Below, in pieces: positions 58,487 to 64,000 of a stretch of DNA of 64,000 nucleotides (position 1 is the stretch's first letter; the number at the start of each line of letters is the position of its first letter). The stretch comes from Anaerolineales bacterium (GTDB taxonomy: Bacteria; Chloroflexota; Anaerolineae; Anaerolineales; Villigracilaceae), in assembly GCA_015075725.1 (NCBI GenBank), contig JABTTV010000001.1, positions 496,001 to 560,000 on the forward strand, written 5' to 3'. The notes beneath the pieces were generated by a model. The model was given only the letters and a program-made list of their open reading frames with translations. It made no database searches and had not been told where the DNA came from. A program made the translations under genes and the position numbers.

Positions 58487-60859
58487 ATGACCACTCCCCC
58501 CAACAAAAAACAACTGACCGACATCCTTTCCGAACGCAATCCCAGCGTGGATTGGAAAACCCGCCTCGATTCTCCAAGCCGGAAATTGATTCGGTTTCTC
58601 GAAGGCATTTCACTTCGCCTTGAGTCTCCCCTCAGCCGGTTGATCCGCGATCCGCGCTTCAATCCCCTCTATCACACCGGGACGATCACCATCTTTTTAC
58701 TCGTTGTAATCCTGCTCACCGGCATTTACCTGACCATGTTCTATCCATTCGGGTTTACCATTTCCTACAAAGCTGTTGCAAGCATGGAAGCGAACGCCAT
58801 CAGCCGTATCATCCGCGCCATGCACCGCTACGCCTCAGATGCCGCCGTCATCTTTGCCTTACTTCATGGGTGGCGCACATTCTTTCAAGACCGTTTTCGC
58901 GGTCCGCGCTGGCTGGCGTGGGTGACAGGCGTGGGTACGGCGGTCGTGGTCTGGTTCATCGGCATCACCGGATATTGGCTGATCTGGGACCAGCGAGCCG
59001 CGCTGCTGAACCAGAGTCTGTTCAAAGTCCTCGGTGGATTCAAGTCCGGTCAAACCTTCATTGTGGATTATCTCGTCGGTGATGCGGCCGGCACGGGCTG
59101 GGTTTTCATGATGATCGTGGTCGTACTGCACCTCGGTCTCTCCGCGTTGACGGCATACTTCCTTTGGCTGCATCTCAAACGCATGAGCCGTGCCAAATGG
59201 ATGCCGCCGCGTTACTGGATGGCGATCTCCATTTTTGTCCTGCTTATTGCATCCGTTCTCTTCCCGCTTGGCATGCTGCCCGCCCTCAATGACGCGCAAC
59301 TGACTGCACAAGCCCCCATTGACCTTTTCTATCTATTCTATCTCCCAACCTTCCTGCGCGGACCGCAAGCCCTGTTTTGGAGTGTCCTGTTTTTCATCGT
59401 TGGCATTGTCACAGCCCTGCCGTGGATCATGCCGCAATCGAAAGCGCTTCAACCCGTCCGCGTGGATTTAGCCAACTGCGACGGCTGCACGCTCTGCGAA
59501 CGCGATTGCCCCTACCTCGCCATCAAAATGATTCCGCGCACTGATGGGGCGCGCCCGAAATTTCAAGCCGACATTGACCCGAATCTCTGCGTTGCATGCG
59601 GCGTGTGCATCGGCAGCTGCCCCGATAACGCGCTGGCATTTGGCGACATTCCGCTCGACCCAATGTGGAAGACAACCCTTAGCCATATTGCTCAAAGCGG
59701 CGTCCCCGCCGCCGAGGACGGCAGCGGGAGCAATCACAAAATCAAAGTCGTGTTCACCTGCGAACGTCACGCCATGCACGGCGTCGGCGATCAATTCAAC
59801 GACCTGAATGTTCATATTGTTCCACTAACCTGCATCGCCATGGCAAACCCAAACCTCGCCGCTCAGGCGCTCGAAGCGGGCGCAGGCATTGTGCAGTTCA
59901 TCGGCTGTCCGCCCGAAGATTGCGCCAACCGCGAAGGCAACACCTGGCTCAATGACCGCGTCAATGGCGAACGTCTCCCCAAGCTCAAACCCAATTTGAT
60001 TCCGCTCGTCTACACAGCCTGGGCGGCGCCCACAGATTTCGGTCGCGCGATCAAGTCACAGGTCAAGTCTGAAGCGGATACGTTCAGGTTCAAACCGAAT
60101 CAAAGCCACTTGAAATTCATCCTGCCCCTGCTTGGCGTGATGGCGGTTGTCACCGCGATTCAAATCTGGCTGAGTGACCGCCCGGTAAATTTTTACGACG
60201 AGGATTCTGCTTCTCTCGCGATTCAGATGACTCATCACAGCGGATATGCCATTCAAGACGTCCCGCCTCCCCCGACCATCGAGCCTGATCTTGCCCAGCC
60301 AATCCGGCTTACGCTGGAGGTGGATGGCAATTTGCTCTTCGACGAAACTTATACCGCGAGCGACAATCACATCAACCAGGGCGCGCGCATCTTTGAGCAG
60401 GTCTTTCTCTCTCCTGGAAAGCATCACGTTACGATAAAAATGTACGACCGCCCCAATGCTGCATTTGAGCAGACTCTTTTCGATGATGCGATCTATTTGG
60501 ATCCGCGCCAGGCATTGACCATCAATTTCCGAGATATGCACATCCCCGACCCGGCGGCGGGCGAACAGATCTATCAAGAAACTGCCTCAGGCGTGAATGC
60601 AGGATGCCGCATCTGTCATTCTCTCGTTGAAAATGAACGCATCATCGGCCCGTCGTTTTATGGCATCGCAGACCGCGCCGCGGAACGCGTCCCCGGCATG
60701 ACCGCCGAGGAATATTTGCGTCAGTCCATCCTCGAGCCGAATGCTTTCGTCGTACCGGGTTATCCCGAAGGGCAGATGATCCAAAACTTTGGCGATATCC
60801 TGACCGGGGAGCAGATCCAGGATTTGATCGCCTTCCTGATGACGTTGAAGGAAGAATAA
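58487..60859 (+). CDS. Cytochrome b - 2[4Fe-4S] - MvhD-like - cytochrome c fusion protein
   Basis: 790 aa. Residues 1-320: cytochrome b-type membrane domain (FNPLYHTGTITIFLLVVILL, AMHRYASDAAVIFALLHGWRTFF with paired heme His, VVVLHLGLSALTAYFLWLHL). About 325-390: two [4Fe-4S] motifs CDGCTLCERDCP and CVACGVCIGSCP. About 418-515: a domain like MvhD/FrhD of hydrogenase/heterodisulfide complexes (FIGCPPEDCANREGN). About 543-560: another helix. About 690-790: cytochrome c with GCRICH and a Met in GQMIQNFG. It could oxidise quinol and pass electrons through Fe-S centres to the outside cytochrome. ATG at 58487 chosen over a TTG at 58475. Confidence 0.85.
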   Translation: MTTPPNKKQLTDILSERNPSVDWKTRLDSPSRKLIRFLEGISLRLESPLSRLIRDPRFNPLYHTGTITIFLLVVILLTGIYLTMFYPFGFTISYKAVASMEANAISRIIRAMHRYASDAAVIFALLHGWRTFFQDRFRGPRWLAWVTGVGTAVVVWFIGITGYWLIWDQRAALLNQSLFKVLGGFKSGQTFIVDYLVGDAAGTGWVFMMIVVVLHLGLSALTAYFLWLHLKRMSRAKWMPPRYWMAISIFVLLIASVLFPLGMLPALNDAQLTAQAPIDLFYLFYLPTFLRGPQALFWSVLFFIVGIVTALPWIMPQSKALQPVRVDLANCDGCTLCERDCPYLAIKMIPRTDGARPKFQADIDPNLCVACGVCIGSCPDNALAFGDIPLDPMWKTTLSHIAQSGVPAAEDGSGSNHKIKVVFTCERHAMHGVGDQFNDLNVHIVPLTCIAMANPNLAAQALEAGAGIVQFIGCPPEDCANREGNTWLNDRVNGERLPKLKPNLIPLVYTAWAAPTDFGRAIKSQVKSEADTFRFKPNQSHLKFILPLLGVMAVVTAIQIWLSDRPVNFYDEDSASLAIQMTHHSGYAIQDVPPPPTIEPDLAQPIRLTLEVDGNLLFDETYTASDNHINQGARIFEQVFLSPGKHHVTIKMYDRPNAAFEQTLFDDAIYLDPRQALTINFRDMHIPDPAAGEQIYQETASGVNAGCRICHSLVENERIIGPSFYGIADRAAERVPGMTAEEYLRQSILEPNAFVVPGYPEGQMIQNFGDILTGEQIQDLIAFLMTLKEE

Positions 60860-60876
60860 GAATCAAAAGAGGAATC

Positions 60877-61305
60877 ATGAAACGAATTTACCTAATCGCT
60901 TTAGTCATTGCGTTGACACTTACAGCCTGCTTTCCGCGCCGCAAGCCCGCCCCCCTCGGCGCGGATGCTCCCGCCGACAACGTGCCGGACATCACCGGTT
61001 CATTTGCCTTGAACGCCACCGACAACATGGGCGAACGATACGGCGGGACGCTGACGGTCTTCGCGGGTGATGCTCCGGGCGAGTTCAAATTGCAATGGCT
61101 GGTCTCCGGCGATATTCAGGAAGGCGAAGGGACCCTCGCAGGCAACCAACTCACGTTCACATGGCGCAGCATCTCCGGCACCGATCAATATCTCTCGGGC
61201 CATGGGGTCTACACCGTCACCATCAATGGCGAGTTATACGGCGAACGGTTTATTGATGGTGTGGAAGGACCGGGGATCGAATCGGCGTACCCAAATTCGA
61301 AGTAA
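60877..61305 (+). CDS. Small lipoprotein of unknown function
   Basis: 142 aa. Signal ends at ALTLTACFP. One beta-rich domain: ITGSFALNATDNMGERYGGTLTVFAGDAPGEFKLQWLVSGDIQEGEGTLAGNQLTFTW resembles small calycin- or lipocalin-like beta barrels, but no family is certain. It follows the cytochrome b fusion by 17 nt (AAAAGAGGAATC before the ATG), so it is probably co-expressed and may assist that protein. Confidence 0.65.
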   Translation: MKRIYLIALVIALTLTACFPRRKPAPLGADAPADNVPDITGSFALNATDNMGERYGGTLTVFAGDAPGEFKLQWLVSGDIQEGEGTLAGNQLTFTWRSISGTDQYLSGHGVYTVTINGELYGERFIDGVEGPGIESAYPNSK

Positions 61306-61426
61306 GACGGGAAACACGCACCAAAAAGCATCGGGGAACGGTTCGATGCTTTTATGATCCCTTGTCGCATAATGAAATAAAAAAATTACGCATTGAAATA
61401 TATAGATTACAATCTGCATAACAAGC

Positions 61427-61442
61427 CGTGACATTATTCACA
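61427..61442 (+). promoter_or_regulatory. CRP/Rex-like box upstream of cydA
   Basis: CGTGA-CATTAT-TCACA matches TGTGA-N6-TCACA in 9 of 10 positions. A -10-like TACAAT (61465-61470) sets the expected start near 61477, so the box centre is near -42, a class II activator position. The same core also fits a Rex-type site, so the regulator is unassigned. A leader of about 74 nt follows before the cydA ATG. Confidence 0.6.
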
Positions 61443-61550
61443 TCTTTACGAGAATCGGAATGTTTACAATACCAGCAATCGATTATCAAAATCATCAAGG
61501 TTTAGACCAATTGGATAAGGTTAGCCGGTTATTTTTTGGAGAATACATAC

Positions 61551-62951
61551 ATGGATCCAATCACTCTCTCACGGTGGCAGTTCGGTCTCACGACCGTATA
61601 CCACTTCCTATTCGTCCCCCTTACCCTCGGGCTTTCCTGGTTCGTAGCCTACTTCCAAACCCGCTACTACCAGACCAGGGATGAGGCTTTCCGAAAAATG
61701 GCGAAATTCTGGGGAAAACTATTCCTCATCAACTTCGCCATTGGTGTTGTCACCGGCATCGTGCAGGAATTTCAGTTCGGTATGAACTGGTCTGAATATT
61801 CCCGCTACGTCGGCGATATCTTCGGCGCTCCGCTCGCCATCGAAGCCTTGTTGGCATTCTTCCTCGAATCGACTTTCCTCGGTGTGTGGATCTTCGGTGA
61901 GCGAAAAGTCTCGGAGAAGGCGCATCTTGCCTCGATCTGGCTTGTCGCCATCGGCTCGAACCTTTCTGCCCTCTGGATACTGCTCGCCAACGGCTGGATG
62001 CAGCATCCCGTCGGTTATGTGATCAACGAAGTCACAGGACGCGCCGAACTGGTGAACTTCTTTGCGCTGGTCGCGAATCCCAAAGGCTGGTTGTTCTTTT
62101 GGCACACTATCGCCGCAGGACTTGCCACCGCCAGTTTCTTCATCATCGGCATCAGCGCATATCACATCGCCCGCAGGCAAAACGTGGACTTGTTCAAGCG
62201 CTCATTCCTTCCCGCAGCCATTGTCGGTTTGATTTCCAGCACGCTGGTCTTCTTCGGCGGTCATACCAACGGTCAGTTCATGTTCGAGACCCAGCCGATG
62301 AAATTCTCCGCCATCGAAGCGCACTGGGAAACCTCCGCGCCAGCCGATTTCTCCATCCTCACCATCGGCGACTTGAGTGGAAAGCGCGAGGTGTGGTCGT
62401 TTCGCACCAGTCAGATCGGCATGCCCGGAGTCTTAAGCTTCCTGGCTTGTAACAACTTCGAGTGCGAAGTGCGAGGCGTGAATGATATCCAGGCAGAGTA
62501 TGAAGCGTTGTACGGTCCCGGAGATTACATCCCGCTCATGGTCGTTACTTATTGGACGTTCCGCTTCATGATGACCATCGGTTTATTGATGATGATTCTC
62601 GCGTTCCTCTTCCTGCTCGCAACGCGCGGCAAGTATGAAAACACAAAATGGATGAAGTGGGTGCCCTGGACGATTGCCCTGCCCTACATTGCCAACATGA
62701 GCGGCTGGGTGTTGACCGAAATGGGACGCCAGCCGTGGATCGTGCAAGGCTTGCTGAAGGTGGAAGATGCAGTTTCACCCAACCTGACCACTGTTGACCT
62801 GCTCATCTCATTGATCGGTTACACCGTTGTGTACGGGACTCTGGCGGTCGCCATGGTGTACCTGATGAAAAAATACGCCACTGCCGGACCTGAAGCCGCC
62901 ATGCACGAATCGGTGGACGTCGCGCCTGCCCTCGTCGGCGCGGATGACTAG
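61551..62951 (+). CDS. cydA: Cytochrome bd quinol oxidase subunit I
   Basis: 466 aa with about nine hydrophobic helices. WQFGLTTVYHFLFVPLTLG carries the N-terminal heme His, and LTEMGRQPWIVQGLL the quinol-binding GRQPW segment. NFFALVANPKGWLFFWHTIAAGLATASF includes the second heme b region. The Q-loop is of the short type. It oxidises quinol and reduces oxygen with high affinity. TTTGGAGAATAC precedes the ATG at 61551; an in-frame ATG five codons upstream is less well placed. Adjoins cydB by 10 nt. Confidence 0.95.
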   Translation: MDPITLSRWQFGLTTVYHFLFVPLTLGLSWFVAYFQTRYYQTRDEAFRKMAKFWGKLFLINFAIGVVTGIVQEFQFGMNWSEYSRYVGDIFGAPLAIEALLAFFLESTFLGVWIFGERKVSEKAHLASIWLVAIGSNLSALWILLANGWMQHPVGYVINEVTGRAELVNFFALVANPKGWLFFWHTIAAGLATASFFIIGISAYHIARRQNVDLFKRSFLPAAIVGLISSTLVFFGGHTNGQFMFETQPMKFSAIEAHWETSAPADFSILTIGDLSGKREVWSFRTSQIGMPGVLSFLACNNFECEVRGVNDIQAEYEALYGPGDYIPLMVVTYWTFRFMMTIGLLMMILAFLFLLATRGKYENTKWMKWVPWTIALPYIANMSGWVLTEMGRQPWIVQGLLKVEDAVSPNLTTVDLLISLIGYTVVYGTLAVAMVYLMKKYATAGPEAAMHESVDVAPALVGADD

Positions 62952-62961
62952 GAGTTAAAAC

Positions 62962-63987
62962 ATGTCTTACGAATTTCTTCAAATCCTTTGGTTTATCTTG
63001 ATCGCCGTGTTGTGGATCGGCTTCTTCTTCCTCGAAGGTTTCGATTTCGGCGTGGGTATGCTGCTGCCCTTCCTCGGCAAAAAGGACGAAGAGCGACGCG
63101 CCATCATCAACGCGATTGGTCCCACCTGGGATGGCAACGAAGTCTGGCTGTTGACGGCTGGCGGCGCGATGTTCGCGGCATTCCCTCACTGGTACGCCAC
63201 CATGTTCAGCGGCTTCTATCTCGCGCTCTTCCTGCTGCTGGTCGGGTTGATCATCCGCGGCATTTCCTTCGAGTATCGCTCGAAGGACGCCAACCCGAAG
63301 TGGCGCAATCGTTTCGACTGGATGATCGCCGTTGGCTCGTTCCTCGCTTCGCTTTTGCTCGGCACCGCATTTGCAAACCTCGCGCGCGGCGTGCCCATCA
63401 ATGCAGACATGATGTACACGGGCAATCTCTTCACCCTGCTCAATCCGTTCGGTCTGCTCGGCGGGCTGACGATGGTGACGGTCTTCCTGCTTTACGGCGC
63501 GACCTTCCTCACCCTCAAACTCGAAGGCGAAATGTGCGAACGCGCCCGCGAACTTTCGAAAAAACTTTATATTGCCTCGGCAGTCGTGGTCATCCTGCTG
63601 GCGGTCTTCACCTACATCGAAACGGACATCACCACCAAGATCGGCGTTGACCCGGGCTTCATCCCCGTTGCGTCTGTGGTTGCGATGCTCGTGGTCATCT
63701 TCTTTATCAACCGCAAGATGGAAGGCTGGGCGTTCGTCACAGTCGCGCTTCACATCGTGCTGACACAGGTCGCGTTCTTCACGTTGATGTTCCCGCGCGT
63801 GATGATCTCCAGCACCAACCCCGCCTACTCGTTGACCATCTACAACGCCTCGTCTTCGCAATACACGCTGACGGTCATGTCCATTGTGGCGTTGGTCTTT
63901 GTCCCGATCGTGCTCGCCTACCAAGGCTGGACGTACTACCAGTTCCGCAAACGTGTCAGCACCGACAAGAAAAGTCTCGTTTACTAA
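62962..63987 (+). CDS. cydB: Cytochrome bd quinol oxidase subunit II
   Basis: 341 aa with about nine hydrophobic helices. EFLQILWFILIAVLWIGFFFLEGFDFGVG and PTWDGNEVWLLTAGGAMFAAFPHWYA are characteristic of CydB, including the conserved WDGNEVWL segment. It pairs with CydA. The gene lies 10 nt after cydA (GGAGTTAAAAC before the ATG) and ends 13 nt before the window edge; no cydCD is visible here. Confidence 0.95.
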   Translation: MSYEFLQILWFILIAVLWIGFFFLEGFDFGVGMLLPFLGKKDEERRAIINAIGPTWDGNEVWLLTAGGAMFAAFPHWYATMFSGFYLALFLLLVGLIIRGISFEYRSKDANPKWRNRFDWMIAVGSFLASLLLGTAFANLARGVPINADMMYTGNLFTLLNPFGLLGGLTMVTVFLLYGATFLTLKLEGEMCERARELSKKLYIASAVVVILLAVFTYIETDITTKIGVDPGFIPVASVVAMLVVIFFINRKMEGWAFVTVALHIVLTQVAFFTLMFPRVMISSTNPAYSLTIYNASSSQYTLTVMSIVALVFVPIVLAYQGWTYYQFRKRVSTDKKSLVY

Positions 63988-64000
63988 TTCGGTTGTAAGT

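Noticed and set aside
62803..63924. Long open frame on the minus strand opposite cydA/cydB
   Set aside because: The predicted product is extremely rich in His, Arg, Asp and Glu, a typical shadow of membrane-protein codons; CydB is certain.
1..64000. CRISPR arrays, prophage, integrons or IS transposases
   Set aside because: No regularly spaced direct repeats, phage structural genes, integrases or transposase genes were seen.

Overview
The window looks like chromosomal DNA of an uncultured or poorly known Anaerolineae-type Chloroflexota. This is inferred from gene content and style, not from a marker gene: many lipoproteins with Thr/Pro-rich linkers, a PPi-type phosphofructokinase, a ba3-type oxidase with a subunit IIa, ACR3/ArsP arsenic genes, multi-domain fused respiratory proteins, and short AT-rich or palindromic intergenic repeats. 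No rRNA or ribosomal protein operon is present. The only tRNA is tRNA-Pro(TGG) at 32804-32878.

Layout. 1-7.8 kb: secreted and lipoprotein genes, a cytoplasmic GH13 amylase, a PAS/HD-GYP signalling protein and small conserved proteins. 7.8-9.3 kb: a type II NADH dehydrogenase behind a well-formed promoter overlapped by two Rex/CRP-like palindromes. 9.2-13.0 kb: an arsenic operon (arsR, ArsP-like permease, redox thioredoxin, arsC, acr3) with a double operator. 13-18.7 kb: UbiA prenyltransferase, PPi-PFK, an SDR epimerase, RarD, a Ser/Thr kinase and a DUF2203 protein. 18.7-24.6 kb: a leftward copper operon (csoR, cupredoxin lipoprotein, copZ, copA, YHS protein, lipoprotein, TauE/SafE-cupredoxin fusion, HMA protein) with a textbook CsoR palindrome. 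24.7-29.8 kb: a denitrification island with a Crp/Fnr regulator, a small CxxC protein, a cupredoxin-cytochrome c-NirK fusion and a dicytochrome c-NirS. 29.8-53.8 kb: mixed housekeeping and unknown genes (galE, rnhB, dihydropyrimidinase, SulP, two PlsC-like acyltransferases, PilZ, thiolase, MalY/PatB aminotransferase, lgt), a candidate structured RNA, a MITE-like element, and a DppC-type permease fused to a PQQ-like propeller. 53.8-64 kb: a respiratory block with an Rrf2 regulator behind a perfect 25-nt palindrome, two SCO proteins, a ba3 oxidase, a very large cytochrome b/ferredoxin/MvhD-like/cytochrome c fusion, and cydAB.

How the genes fit together. The copper operon, SCO proteins, CuA-containing ba3 oxidase and copper nitrite reductase form one copper-dependent respiratory theme. 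Quinol can be produced by NDH-2 and oxidised by cytochrome bd, or by the cytochrome b fusion towards cytochromes or cupredoxins that feed the ba3 oxidase and the nitrite reductases. Short [TC]GTGA-N6-TCAC-type palindromes lie upstream of ndh, nirS and cydA, with a weaker one upstream of the Rrf2/SCO/oxidase block, suggesting shared redox or nitrogen-oxide control. The strongest items for follow-up are the adjacent nirK and nirS genes sharing a homologous cytochrome c module, the cytochrome b-ferredoxin-MvhD-cytochrome c fusion, and the permease-propeller fusion. No heme d1 biosynthesis, nor or nos genes were seen here, so the denitrification pathway cannot be judged complete from this window.
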